NCBI RefSeq assembly: GCF_004210375.1
Contig: NC_134831.1
Location: 45,728,035-45,792,034 of the forward strand
Direction: 5' to 3'
DNA: 64,000 nucleotides
From: Tachypleus tridentatus
Lineage: Eukaryota > Arthropoda > Merostomata > Xiphosura > Limulidae
Positions 22,746-35,039 of this stretch are shown here, piece by piece; position 1 is the first letter of the stretch, and each line of letters begins with the position of its first letter. The notes under the pieces were generated by a model. That model was not told where the DNA came from, ran no database searches, and was given only the letters and a program-made list of their open reading frames with translations. The position numbers were made by a program, and so were the translations under genes.

Positions 22746-24570
22746 TTTTAAACACAGTATATCTTGTGTACACAAGCTTAACATTTAAAGAAAGATAAAA
22801 CTTAATTGCAACACATATCTAATGATAGAACCATGGTATTTCTATAAACTTCCAAAACATCTTTAGCTTCTCTTGGAGAACTGAAAATAAATTCTATAAG
22901 ACATTTTAGTTCTTTAGAATAAACAAATCTAACAAATATTTATAAAGGACTAGAAGAGAACCTGGTATTTCTTAGATAGAAATTGCTTTAAATATTCTGA
23001 GTTGTTTTAATTAAACCAACCATCTTAATCATGATTTTATTTTGCAAAGGAAAAATCCAAAATTATTGCTTTACCTAACTGTTTTGATTAAATCAGTGTC
23101 CAAAAAATAAAAAATTTCTGAAGCTATTTTAATAAAAGCAAAACTAGGTACATTGCTCCTACTTCTTGCATATGTCTTTTACAAGATTTCAAGTTTCCAA
23201 AACAAAATTCCCTACCTTTTGGTGCCCTGATTTCTTCTGTGTGGTCAATTGTCATTTGTAGCATATTACATCTTTATTATCATTCTATTTAATGAAGATT
23301 GAATTTATTTTCTTCTTGTTGCAACACAACATAGATTAAAATCTGCCAAAACCAAACATTTTTGTATGGTCATTGTGTGGCTGATTCTTGTGAGCACATG
23401 CAAGCAAAGCAAAAGATGTAGCTGAAAAAAGCCTATTTAGTTGGAAGAATTAGTACACATGTTCATGAGAAAACACCAGTTTTTATCAATTTCAGGAAGT
23501 TAAGAGAGTATGCATGTATGTGCAGGAAAAAGAGAGAGCAAAGAGAAATTGAGCAGAGAAACAAATGAAGGTTGAAGCTTTTAAATCATTTTAACACCTA
23601 ATTGATTATGGATAGAATAACTAGAAGTCCTCACTTGAAAAAACAACATACAGTAGTCCTCTTCATCTCTCATTACAAAACAAAAATCTAGTATTTTCAA
23701 TTTAAGACCAATTGGTTGCCCTGTTTGCCAACTGTTATAGTGGTCACTTTGGTCTCAATTTACAGCCTTTAAATGACCTTTGAGGTTTTGGTCCCATAAC
23801 TCATATTACTTCTTGCAAAGTTGTGTCTGTACCCCAAGTCTGGACTTTTTAGCTTTAATGATTAGCCTATGCATAAGGAACAGACCCACAGAGAGAGTGA
23901 TACCAATGCTTGTTTGTATACAAGTAATCCATCTCCATTTCATAAATGTCCTCTTTACATAACTGCTGCTTAAACAATTTAAAAGCCAACATACATTCTA
24001 TTATCTTTACCAACTGAGAAAGCTTCAATGAAAAAGTGAAACATCTTGATACAGAATTTCTTTCAGTAGCCCACTAGAAACTGAAATGTTTTGGAACTCT
24101 GGCTAAGATTTAAATTTTTCCAACAAGTTGATTACCTTATGAAATGAAATAACATTACTAGTAGTTAAACCCAACACTTTACAGTTTAAATGAGTTTAAG
24201 GATGGAAGTGATGATTTCTGATATATAAATGATGGGTTTAAATTTCTAGATGTTTAGGATAGATGTGGAAAAATAGCCTCAAAGAACTACATGATCCTTT
24301 GTTAACCATACGATATGTTATTGTCGCACTTGAGCCTCCCAGAGAAAAAAATAATAATTAGGTAACTCTTTATTCGTTGACAAAAATCCTGTACACTTAC
24401 GCAGCAGGTTTGGCAAAACATAAGTCTCTACAAATTTTCTTTCTTTACAGTCAAGCTAATGTTAAAATTACATAAAAATCTCCAAGATCTTCAGGTATTC
24501 AGTCAGGTACATAAAGACAAGATTTCTAATTGTCTTCACATAGTTAACTTGACAAAAAAAGAATTCATAC

Positions 24571-24673
24571 CTGGTGTACAATATCTGGACGACATTGTCC
24601 TGGGTTTTTTGTTGTACTTCTTCATTTGTGATCGATGGTCATCACAATTCAAAAGTTCAAAATTCTTTCCAAC
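24571..24673 (-). CDS. EMG1: EMG1 exon 2, with a 1-nt frameshift
   Basis: The acceptor AG is at 24675-24674 and the donor GTATGA begins at 24570. The exon is 103 nt, whereas 34 codons (102 nt) are expected. It opens in frame with VGKNFELLNCDDHRSQMKKY. The homologous ending NPGQCRPDIVHQ is in the +1 frame. The switch falls at an A6 run (T6 on the plus strand, 24605-24610), where five A would restore the frame. As written, translation would pass into exon 3 and stop at TGA 14642-14640. The invariant Asp of RPDIVHQ corresponds to human EMG1 D86, the Bowen-Conradi syndrome residue. Confidence 0.93.
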
Positions 24674-27384
24674 CTGGAGAAACAGTTCAAAACAATGTAA
24701 AGTTTTAGATAAACACATGTGGATATATATATATGAACAATTTCAGCTACTACACAACATAACTGCATCACCCATAGCCTTAAACTAAAGACTAATATAT
24801 ATATATACCGTAGATGGAAATATGCCTTCCACTTCTGCCAGCAACAGGAACATGAAATTCATACAGATTGTCTAGTTTTGTTTTAACCATAATTTTTTCT
24901 AATTAAAAAACAAACCAAAACTAGCCTGTTACCATTCATTTGGTAAGAAAAGCACTTCTGTTTGTCATGATTTAGGTTTTGTTACTTAACATAAGCTAAT
25001 ATTTTTTTATATAGTAATCATCATTTTAGTTCCAATAAAATAACTAAATGTACAACAGCTTTTCTCCCTAGAATTTATGGTGATTACAAAATTATCCCTT
25101 AGCTTCTTCTATCTGGTCCAGCAGGTGAATATTCATATTATACTATTAGCATTATTAAAAGTTGTGTGTGAAGATCAAGTTGATAAAAGAAATTCATTCA
25201 ACACTTCAACCATGTGTAAAGCAATCTATGATACAGCAAGAATATCTTTGTTCAAAAAATATACTGCCTCCAGTTAAAGTAATGTTAATTTCTAATAGGA
25301 GCTATTGGCTTACAGATAGTTTACTCTGTGGCAGCAGTGGCAACTTTTACAGCTTACAGGATGAATGAATAAGTGCTTTAGGAATAAAATTGAACTGAGC
25401 TGAATAACTTGAAAATTACCAAAGGGAGGAAAGCTTTTGCTAAGGATGGTGGCAAAATTCTCAGGTGTATAGTATAATAAATGCAGTAAGAGTATTACTA
25501 TAATCTTACTTACATCAGATAACTGGTGTTTAAAAATGTTTTCACAATAACTAAATTATAATAAAGTAAACAAGAGAAATCCTCAATAGTCACAATACTT
25601 GAAATTCTTTGACTCAGGATTAAAGTAAATTTATCTAGCAGACCTTTTATTTTTTTATTAGCTATTTTTTTGTGCATCAACAATACCAGTTGTAGTACAC
25701 AAGAATTTCTACAACCTTAAAATCAATTTTAATTTCTCTCAGGTAGGATTACAGTAAATTAGTGTACGAGATCTTGAACACAGTCAAATACATCAGTCAA
25801 AAGAGTTTTATCTTCTGAGTCAAAAACTGTAATTAGATACAAAATCACAGATAAATTGGTTTGAGGTCTTAAAATAAATATTAAATAACATTTTGTTTCT
25901 CTCAGTTGTGAAGCTACACCTAAAATTAATCATACATACTTACCTCTAGTAGCTTCAAATACATTTTACTAAATATACACTGACCTTTTCACTCAGGACA
26001 TGTAAAATTAATGTTACTATTAATCATTCTAATATATAACAATTGGGGAAGATTACATTCTCCGTGAATCTCTTTCTTTGTTAGTTGTAAAAATATTATT
26101 ACCCATTTCTATTATATTGCTATCTTTACCACAGGAAAGTACATGTGACATAGGCCAATTAGAGTGAAATCAGGAGCACCATTCAGTTTGGGCCTCAAAT
26201 TTAGACATGTCTTTTTTGCATTTTTAAAGTTTTGCAACTTGTTTTTATGCACAGAAAAAGACTAGAAAAACATTTATTAAATGTTATACAATATTAATAA
26301 ATATATATTAAACAAAAAACAATCAAATTATTTTTCTTTTAGGCTCCTGATTGTCTCGTTTTTATGCATCATTTTTTTATTTTTATAATAGCCAGGGGCA
26401 TTAAAAAATAGAAGTGGCCCAAGCATCTCTGAAAATCTGAGAAGGCCTAAAATATTTGAAATACTGTATTAAACTTTATAAATTACATTAAAGAAAATTG
26501 AATGTTTTTTATAATAAAAAATAATAAAATTAAAATTTTAAGTCTTCTCATAGTAAATTGGCTTAGATAAAAAATACTAATGCTACTGATTACAATACAA
26601 CTTGAAGTTAACTTTTTGAAAACTGGAAAGTTGGTTCAAGTTAGCCTAAAAATGAATATTAATTATTTCCAAACATGTCAGCCATGCTGATAAAAATAAA
26701 TTTGAGTCATACGATATTTAGCATATATAAAGTTCTAAAAATTGTTACGTTTATTTTTAATAAACTAACAAATGTTTTATTTTGTTTGTGATAGTCTTTA
26801 TATTTCATGACAAAAAATGGAAAAAAATTATACTCTCATTAGGTCCTTACAATATAAATCCAATGCATTCCCTCATTGAACCATAACCCTTCAGTTCCAT
26901 AATGACCCCACAGCTATCAATCAAGCAGGGAATTCCCTAAAGGCACCTTAACCCTGTGACTTAAGCTAACTGCACAAGTCATGAGATTTTATAAAAGTGT
27001 TTAATTCAAAATTTAATTAAACCTCTTTAATACAAATGTATTTTAATTACTGTTATCACGTATGCTATAACTTAAGTTTCCATATTATCTAAGTTTTATA
27101 CATTTATTTTAAAATGAAACATACAGAACAGCAATTAAAACTGCAGTTTTTGCTGTCATGTGCTCCACCTGTGGTTACAAGTATAATCTTTGAGCTATTA
27201 TACATGATAGCATAAGAAAATAATACAGACTGTCAGCATAGAAGGTCAACGTAAATTTTCACCTATTTTTCATTTGCATCAAGAATCCTAAGTTGGAGTT
27301 TGACATTCTAATATTTCTAAGCTTAAAATAAGCCACATCCAGTTGCAAAGTCAAAGTTGTATTGTCAAATGAAAGTTTAAAGTT

Positions 27385-27510
27385 GTGTGTGTATTTTCTT
27401 ATAACAAAGCCACATTGGGCTATCTACTGTGTCCACTGAGGAGAATCAAATCCCCAATTTTAGTGTTGTAAATCCATAGACTTGCTGCTGTCCCAGCAGG
27501 GAATAGTTTT
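27385..27510 (-). mobile_element. SINE-2 copy
   Basis: The best-preserved reversed copy of this family. On the minus strand: head 'ctgctgggacagcagcaagt', then 'ggatttacaacac', a B-box like GGGGATTTGATTC, 'cagtggacacagtagatagc' and the tail 'ccaatgtggctttgttat'. The tRNA of origin is uncertain. Confidence 0.78.
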
Positions 27511-28829
27511 GAATTAAATGGCATACTTATAACCAACCAAAATGTGTAGTCTAGCATGATATAGAAAATAAGTTTAGTCCTTCATTCTTTTGAAGTGTAT
27601 GTAGTGCTCTGGAAGTGTTTCTCACCTTTTATGTATTAGTTAGCTAAACAGATTGCATTTTGGTTTTACATTTTTATTCTAATTAGTTATATATTATTTG
27701 TGTTTATGGATACATATTTTAAATTTTTGTGATTGTTAATTTAACTTGATGTAGTTTAACTGTGGAAATGTCTAAGCAAGACTGCATTAATTGCACTTGT
27801 TAGTATTATCTGTGAATGTCCTTTTCCCTATAAAAAATACAGAACATCACGAGCTAAGGTTGGCACATATGCATCAAGAATAAAAGACAAAAAATTGGAA
27901 AGAAAAACTAAACTATAAGTGAAAAGACAGACATGAAATTACGCATATGAAAAAACAAGATTGGAAAATATTCTATGAAAATTTAACAGGTATGGACATA
28001 TTTCCACCTCTAAAATTTAAACATTTAATAGCACTTTACCTTGGTAATCTTTAGAGTTAATGACATAATAGAGAAAAATGGAAAATAAAATATAAACATT
28101 TACTTTAAAAACATTATATATTAACTTAGGAAGTTCTAGAGATTATGCAAATGAAATGCATGTGCTGTAAGACAGCAATTTTATACTCAAAATGAAAATC
28201 ATGTTGCCTGTGAACTATTCAGAGTGAGTTTAAATAGCTACAATAAATAACAATAATTTTATTATAAACAGCAGAAAAAAATCAAAATTAAATAACTTAT
28301 TTCTCAAGAATTAAATACTCTTAGGATCATTTAAGACACATTTAAAACTATTTCGTCAATTAGTTTCATTTTCATAAAGAACTTCCACGAGAGTTACATA
28401 CCTAGTGTTAATAGGCAGTCATGGGTGAATAGGTACTATACAGCCACTACTGAGATATTTAATCACCAATAGATGTTGAATAAACATTTTATTACATGGT
28501 TTGTGAAAATCAGCTTGGCAAATGTATAGATTAGGCATAATGTGAGGTAGAAAAAAAACAACCATAAATTAAAGACCATGATACAGTCACCAATAATCAC
28601 AACCATAGGTATTTAATGTTTTGCATAAAAAATTACATTCTTCATATGAATAGTGAAACATTCAAGCTTTTCATAAGAATTAGGCAGGAAGCTCTCCTAT
28701 ACACTGCTGTGAACAGTGAACCACCAACAGGCAAAGCCACCAACTGCATCACAGGTCGTACTGTATATACTTCAGTGATTGATTATGAGATGGATGGTAG
28801 AAAAAAAAAGTAGCTACATGGTAAAACCA

Positions 28830-30480
28830 TTACCTGGATTACTTAGCAAAATGGATACTGGCTGGATGAAAGGAAACAGAGGGTTGTTATAAATGTTAGT
28901 TAAACTGGATTTATGTTGCAAGTGAGGTACCTCACGGTTCTCTCTTAAGACCTTTACTCTTTTTGGTTTACCTCAATAACAAACAAATATGAAGGAATAG
29001 TCATTACTTAAATTTGCAGATGCTATTAAGATCCTGGGTCTCACTAGCTGTGAAGAGGATGCTGCTGATCTACAAATGGATTTGGCTTGTTTTGAATTTT
29101 GCGCAAAACTACACGAAGGCTATCTGTGCTACAAAATGATTTAGGTCACTCAGTTGAGCAAATAGATGACAGATTGGTTTTAATTATAATAAATGCAAGA
29201 TAATGCATGTCGGTTACAACAATCTGAACTTCAAATTTGGCCACTGAAATTTACTTTTGGTGCAGTTACCAGTTTTATTGCTGCACTATATTTCACATGT
29301 GCTCTACTGTTAAAAAAATTCTCTCTCTTTAAAATCCATGATCACTGCCCTCAGTTCTTTTGATTAACTGGCTTTCTGTATCAATAAAGTTTGGAAATTA
29401 TTTACAATAGTCACGTAAACACACTTCTCGTAATTATCCTTTACCCATTCATATTCACTTTCACAAGCTTCTTCAAATGACTTTTTTCACTCACCTTCAT
29501 TATACTTTTGTGTTGTGATGATGAAATAGAATTGGATGTAGCAATAGTCCAGAAGTTTAGACTTGTCACTATCACTGTCATAATGGTATTAGATTGTCTC
29601 AAGTTTTTCTGTGATAAATCAACAGCAAGACTTGCTTCTGTCTCATCACCTAAATTTATCTTTCAATTGTAATTACTGTTTGCACTTTCAGTACCATTGC
29701 CAATAAAAATCAAGTCTTGGGTATTGCCAGCTGTAAAGAGCATGCTACTGCTTCAAAAAAGGGATTTAGATTTTAAGTTGGACAAATAAATGGCAGATTA
29801 GTTTATAATATATGTAAGATAATGCATGGGGTTCTCATAATTTGAATTATAATTTGGATGGGAATAATCTCAACAGTGGCATGACAAGTGTGCTATTGCT
29901 CATGGTAAGGCAAATAAGATTTTAGGTTGTATCTACAAATATAATGAATGCAAGTCTACAGAGGTTATAATTTCACTGATTAGAACACATTTCAAACACT
30001 GAGTTCAGTATTGAGCTCCTTATGTTAGGAAAGAATTGTTGAAAAGGGTTACTAGAACAGTGCTGGTGATGGAGAAGTTGTCATAAGAGAAGACTGAAAT
30101 CTTCCATATTTATTTCCTCTTGAAAAAAAAGAGTAAGGAGGGATCTAATTGGGTGTTTAAGATTGTGAAGGCAACTAACATGGTTGATGCATTATTTTAT
30201 TTTTTCATATTTAACAGTGATAATACTAGTACTAGGGTACAAAAAAAGAGTAAATTTTGAAAGAGTAGGAGTAACCTTCATCTAAGTTTCATTTTTCCAA
30301 CAGAATGGTTGACCTTTGTAATAATTGCCTTCAGATGTTGTATAGGCAGTAAACATAAACAAGTTTAAAAAAAAGCTAGATAAGAGATGGTTTTAAGATT
30401 GTTTTATTTTCCTTTAGGTTGAGTTAGTTTAGTGATGTAACAGCAGAGATCGAACAATATATTCCACACTCTCTGAAAAT
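28830..30480 (+). mobile_element. CR1-like LINE, broken
   Basis: Plus-strand RT fragments in order: WILAG.KETEG (fingers), VPHGSLLRPLLFLVYLNN (about 28925-28985) and KFADAIKILGL (29010-29042). The catalytic FADD reads FADA here. EEDAADLQMDL, NKCKIMHVGYNN and the later RRDLIGCLRL, NSDNTSTRV and FPTEWLTFV follow. A segment equivalent to 29020-29230 recurs at 29707-29870 after about 480 unrelated bases. Stops and shifts are frequent. It lies in EMG1 intron 1, antisense. Confidence 0.75.
29088..29137 (-). mobile_element. SINE-1 tail scrap inside the LINE
   Basis: 'ttgaattttgcgcaaaacta' followed by 'gaaggctatctgtgcta' is the reversed tail of SINE-1. It interrupts the LINE RT sequence between 'atggattt' and 'gatttaggtcac', with a short repeat of 'atttag' type at the junctions. 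Only about 50 bases inserted. Confidence 0.75.
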
Positions 30481-31389
30481 ATAAGCTCTAGGCCATGCTA
30501 AAGATAAATAATGAAGAGCTTTCCAAGAAAACCTCATAGAATTATACTAGCTAATATTAATCTCCTCTGCATTAGTAAGGCAAAAAATTTCATCAACAAT
30601 TAGAGGAAATAAGACTGTTAGAAAATAAAATTACTGTACATAGATAAAAAAAAAATAAAAGAAAAAATGGGAAATCAGTTGGACAATATAGAGCCAGAAC
30701 AACATCAGTAAAATAACTATCTCTCTTAAGACTGCTGACCTCTATATGAGGGAAAAACTGTCAGTAAGAACCCTGTGATCAACACTTCATTCTTAACACA
30801 ATATTAAATACAAGGTACATCATCAGGAATACAGTAATTTAGAACACACATTTAATGAAGATCAGAACTTACTCAATAACACAAGTATCTTGGCATTGTG
30901 ACGAATAAGCCATTTAATCTATCAAAACAATGCTTTCTTGCTAACTGTAGTAGTAATATTACTAGTAATAATGGTATTAGTATTATGTTTTAGGGTATAT
31001 TTAATTTACAGACATACAATTTCCCTGAAAAAAAAAAAAAAAAGGTTTGTTTGCAGAGTTTACCTTAACTCTGGTTATGAGGTCTTAAGGCCTCATTCCA
31101 TGTTATCCATATGTTAAGAAAGCAAGCTTTTTATTCTAAGCATTCTATGACTTGCAGTAATGAGTAAAACTCACATTTCCCAAACATAACTCAATTCTAA
31201 TATGTAGCGTAGCCTACTCTGGCGTTTATGAAGTCTAGCCACAACCTATCAAAAGAAAGTTTCACTGGTCTTATCGAGTTTTTCTCAGTTTTAAATATTT
31301 ACATTATTATTTAACGATCTATCCAACCAATAATTGTATATGTACTATTTAGGCAACAATTAGGTTACCTCACGGTTTAAAAATATTTC

Positions 31390-31455
31390 TAGTTAAGCAC
31401 AAAGCTACCCAAACTGACAAAGTCGAAGGGTATCTGTGCTCCCCCCAAAAAAAAA
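31390..31455 (-). mobile_element. SINE-2 tail fragment
   Basis: 'agttaagcacaaagctaccc' followed by 'gggtatctgtgctccccccc' is the reversed tail and body of SINE-2, ending in a C run and an A run. It lies inside intron 1, close to exon 1. Confidence 0.5.
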
Positions 31456-31687
31456 AAAGATATCGAATTCATTATCTAAGTACTATTACTTAAAGATCAG
31501 TTTTAATATATTACAACTATATAATTAATATTGGTAATACGATGAGCGATAGCCTTGTACTCTTATGATAGTATTGTAGGCCTATGTCAGTAAGTTTATA
31601 CACGTGTTGATAAATTTCAAAAGAAAAAACTCGAAGTTCTTCTACTGTAAATATCAAAGAATTGAGTTACTATGGACATAAGATTAC

Positions 31688-31834
31688 CTTAACCGTCTCC
31701 AAATTAGCATTTTCTAATACTATTATGAGTCGCTTTTGCTGATTACGAATATGAGAAGGAACACTAATCCTTTCACTATTAACAAACGATTCGTTATCAT
31801 CGTCATCATTCGCATATTTCCTCTTTGCCGCCAT
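31688..31834 (-). CDS. EMG1: EMG1 exon 1 (start)
   Basis: ATG at 31834 with G at -3 and G at +4, a good eukaryotic start context. It gives 49 codons to the donor (AAG|GTAATC; GT at 31687-31686). The N-terminus is MAAKRKYANDDDDNESF, a basic then acidic tail typical of nucleolar proteins and variable among EMG1 orthologues. Then QQKRLIIVLENANLETVK matches the first beta strand of the SPOUT fold ('RRLIVVLEGASLETVK' in the family). The full six-exon protein would be about 237 residues; human EMG1 has 244. EMG1 N1-methylates a pseudouridine in 18S rRNA and has a separate role in assembling the small ribosomal subunit in the nucleolus. Confidence 0.96.
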
Positions 31835-32284
31835 GACAGATATTAATTGCAAATAATTGTGGTCAGGTGGTTACTTTTAGAAAGTGGAAAAAAAAAAGAA
31901 AAAAAAGAGAGGTAGAAAGATTGGAAATTTTGGAAAGCTCACTAGAACATATTTAATTAGAAATAACACTGCAGTTTATTTAAATATTTATGGAAAACAA
32001 ATAAATAAAATTGTAATTCGAAATATAAGAATAACATCTGTACGTTTGCCTTATTAAATGTTCAGTGTAATATGTTAAATTAAATTAAATACATTATATA
32101 CTGCCCAGTCACGTTATTAAGACGTTAGCTAAGATAAGGTTAAAACACTATTCAGAGGGAATACAACATATGCTTGTTAAAGTATTGAAACTGAACAAAA
32201 ACATTTAATATGTTTAAAATACCGTTTGGTGGTTCGTTGGTAATTATGAAGATTAATGACGCTAAAACTCCGGTTTTAGTATCG
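31835..32284. other. EMG1 5' flank
   Basis: The sequence upstream of the EMG1 start codon. It has a purine-rich tract at about 31879-31912 on the plus strand. I see no convincing TATA box, and the transcription start cannot be placed from sequence alone. The rest is AT-rich with no feature. Confidence 0.4.
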
Positions 32285-32536
32285 TTTGTTTGTTTGTTTT
32301 TGAATTTCGCACAAAGCTACTCGAGGGCTATCTGTGCTAGTCGTCCCTAATTTAGCAGTGTAAGACTAGAGGGAAAGCAGCTAGTCATCACCACCCACCG
32401 CCAACTCTTGGACTACTCTTTTACCAACGAATAGTGGGATTGACCATACCATATAACACCCCCACGGCTGAAAGGGCGAGCATGTTTGGCGCGATGGGGA
32501 TGCGAACCCGCGACCCTCAGATTACGAGTCGAGGCT
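32285..32536 (-). mobile_element. SINE-1 copy, subfamily B
   Basis: A reversed copy with a (GTTT)n tail at 32285 and a well-preserved body. The head ends inside the anticodon arm ('gattacgagtcgag'). The junction 'gcgcgatggggatgcgaac' places it with the copies at 35746, 48046 and 58467. The sequence to its right (32537-32580, 'tagttttgtgcttaatt') resembles a forward SINE-2 tail, so it may have landed in a SINE-2 copy. Confidence 0.92.
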
Positions 32537-33097
32537 ATTGTATAGTTTTGTGCTTAATTAATATCAAATAACAAAACAAACAATGTTGAAAACACTTTGA
32601 CAAAATAATTGTGAGATAGCGAGTTGTACTTGTATTTTGTTATGGTTTTATTTGCCGTTTATTTATTTTTCTTTCTAACTTTAGGTTACCTATGAAATTT
32701 TAGTTACCTTAATTAAAGAGCTAACTCAACTTCTATCTAAAACACGTTGATGTATATATTATAAAACTGAACCAAGCTTCCCTTAGCGGTGGCATAGAGA
32801 CATTAATATTGTGAAATATGTAGATTTAAGGTAATAGCTAGTCACATTGCGTGTAATCTCATGGGCTAACCACTAAATAAAACGTTTTCCTTGGAAATGA
32901 AAACAAGGTAGTTGACGATATATAATTAAAAAGGTGTATGTATAATTAACTCTAGATATTAAAAATTGTAGTTTAATTTTGGAATATTATGTTATTTTCT
33001 GCTGAATTATGTTTTTTTTTCTTCTTCTAGTTCTTTATGTAAACCATTTGGTATTTATTGAAGTTAATAATTTTGATATTTATGTTTTTGTTATTTA

Positions 33098-33170
33098 TTA
33101 GTGTCCCTGCGGGACAGCGGTAAGCCTTTGGATTTACAAACGTAAAATTAGGCCTAAGCATGGGTTTACT
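33098..33170 (+). mobile_element. SINE-2 head fragment, forward
   Basis: 'gtccctgcgggacagcggta' followed by 'ggatttacaaacgtaaaatt' and 'catgggttta' matches the head of SINE-2 as seen reversed at 27385-27510. The body and tail are absent. It is surrounded by AT-rich unique sequence (32590-33440). Confidence 0.65.
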
Positions 33171-33444
33171 AATAATTTTTAATACGTGATAAATTTGTAT
33201 TCTTGCTGTTTGAAAGCTTTATCTTAGATATTTTGTCATATTTTTAATAAGTTACTTGTTTTAAGTTGGTCATGGTTGTAGTAAGGTTTTGTTTAGTTCT
33301 ATACAAAGTTAGAAAAAAGCTACTTTTGCTTTTGAGAAGATGTCGCTAATAATAATAATAGCTTTCTATTTCCAATAGATTTTGATCGAAAAAAGAATTG
33401 ACTGCAAAGCGAATTTTGCTGGCTGGATGATAATGGAGGATATA

Positions 33445-34617
33445 CACTACATGGACCAAAGTATGTGGACACCCCACCATAAAATTCAAATGTACTTATT
33501 GAACATCTAATTCCAAAACCATGAGCATTAATATGGAGTTGGTCCTTCCTTTGCTGTTATAACAGCATCCACACTTCTAGGAAGGTTTTCCATTAGATTT
33601 TGGAACATGGCTGCTGGGATTCGCTCCTATTCAGCCACAAGAGCATTAGTGAGGTCGGGCGAGAAGGTCTGACTCGCAGTCGGCGTTCTAATTTATTACA
33701 AAGGTGTTCGATGGGATTGAGGTAAACCATTTCTTTATGGACCTCGCTTTGTGCACGGAGGTATTGTCATACTGAAACAAAATAGGGCCTTCCCCAAATT
33801 GTTGCCACAAAGTTAGAAGTACACGAAGTACACAATTCTCTACAATGTCATTGTACGCTGTAGCATTAAGATTTCCCTTCAATGAATCTAAAGAGCCCTG
33901 GATCATTATTCCTCCTCCACAAACTTTACAGTTGGCACTATGCATTCAGGCAGGTAGCGTTCTCCTGGCATCCGCTAAATCCAGATTCGTCCGTCAGACT
34001 GCTAGATAGTAAAGCGTGATTAATCACTCCAGAGAATGCGTTTCCACTCCTCAAAGTCCAATGGTGGTGTGCTTTACACTACTCCAGCCGATGCTTGGCA
34101 TTGCACATGGTGATCTCAGACTTGCGTGTGGCTGCTCGGCCATGAAAATACATTTTATGAAGTTCCTGGCGAACAGTTCTTGCATTGACGTTGCTTCCAG
34201 AGGTAGTTTGGAACTCGGTAGTGAGTGTCGTAATTTTGGACAGACAATTGTACGCGCTATGCGCTTCAGCGCTCGGCGGTCCCTTTTTGTGAGCTTGTGT
34301 GGCCTACCGTTTTTTAGTTGAGCTGTTGTTACTCCTAGACGTTTTCACTTCACAGTATTATCACTTACAGTTGACCGTGGCAGCTTTAGCCGGGCAGAAA
34401 TTTGACGAACTGACTTGTTGGAAAAGTGACATCCTATGACAACGCCTCATTGAAAGTCACAGAGCTCTTCAGTACGACCCATTTTACTGCCAATGTTTGT
34501 CTATGGAGATTGTATGGCAGTATACTTGATTTTATGCACCTGTTAACAAGGAGTGTGGCTGAAATAACCGAACCCACTAATTAAAAGGAGTGTGCACATA
34601 CTTTTTACTATGTAGTG
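33445..34617 (-). mobile_element. Tc1-like transposon with both ends
   Basis: A 1173-bp element between TA duplications (33443-33444 and 34618-34619). The inverted repeats begin CACTACATGGACCAAAGTAT at the left and CACTACATAGTAAAAAGTAT (reverse complement) at the right. It carries a broken transposase on the minus strand. It sits about 1.6 kb upstream of the EMG1 start codon. Confidence 0.93.
33560..34482 (-). pseudogene. Tc1-like transposase, broken
   Basis: It starts at ATG 34482 (MGRTEELCDFQ then a stop). The paired-type DNA-binding region reads SVRQISARLKLPRSTVSDN. After KRDRRALKRIARTIV the frame continues to VCGGGIMIQGS (33925-33890), the GGG motif before the core. The second catalytic Asp is in FQYDNTSVHKA (about 33770) and the catalytic Glu in LNPIEHL (about 33720), as in DD34E elements. 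ERRLRVRPSRP and VDAVIT mark the C-terminus. Stops and frameshifts disable it. Confidence 0.88.
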
Positions 34618-34619
34618 TA

Positions 34620-35030
34620 TATATATCATCACAAACTATCAGGATATAAAGCTATTCGATGTTGAAATCATTTAATTGCACTCAATTTTAGCATAGTGGT
34701 GCTTGAATATTTAATGGATGGAAATAAAATTCAGGTCATTCTACGAAACATCTTATTAAATGCGCATTCATTATAAAAATTAAAGTTACTTTTCCTATAA
34801 GTAATATGTGCCTATAAGAGATGAAGGCTAGTAGCATGAGAGCTTATTCGATTCAAAGAGGATTTTATTTCATATGTGATTGACCTATTTCTTATTAACA
34901 GAAACTGACATTCATTAGGGTTGAAACAAATGGCACTGTGACTTTATATCATATCAGCCCATTGAATATATCCAATTGTTTTAATTTTTATTGTCTTATT
35001 TTGTATACTGGAAGTTCATATTCTGAATTC
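34620..35030. other. No feature seen
   Basis: AT-rich sequence between the Tc1-like element and the possible cullin-like fragment. Nothing recognisable on either strand. Confidence 0.5.
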
Positions 35031-35039
35031 TAGCTTCTC

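Larger units (their letters stand above)
14660..24570 (-). other. EMG1 intron 2
   Basis: A 9.9-kb GT-AG intron, most of it mobile DNA: a mariner-like element (14754-15960), an I-group LINE (about 16230-21500, perhaps to about 21975) and a CR1-like fragment (22575-22745). From 22750 to 24570 I see only AT-rich unique-looking sequence. The segment 21980-22570 is somewhat richer in GC but unidentified. Confidence 0.85.
24674..31687 (-). other. EMG1 intron 1
   Basis: A 7.0-kb GT-AG intron. It contains a SINE-2 copy (27385-27510), a broken CR1-like LINE (28830-30480) carrying a SINE-1 scrap, a poly(A) run (about 31029-31043) and a SINE-2 tail fragment (31390-31455). The span 24680-27380 is AT-rich with no recognisable feature. 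Confidence 0.82.

Noticed and set aside
24459..24788. Plus-strand 109-codon open frame over EMG1 exon 2
   Set aside because: Antisense shadow of the exon; the homology and splice sites are on the minus strand.
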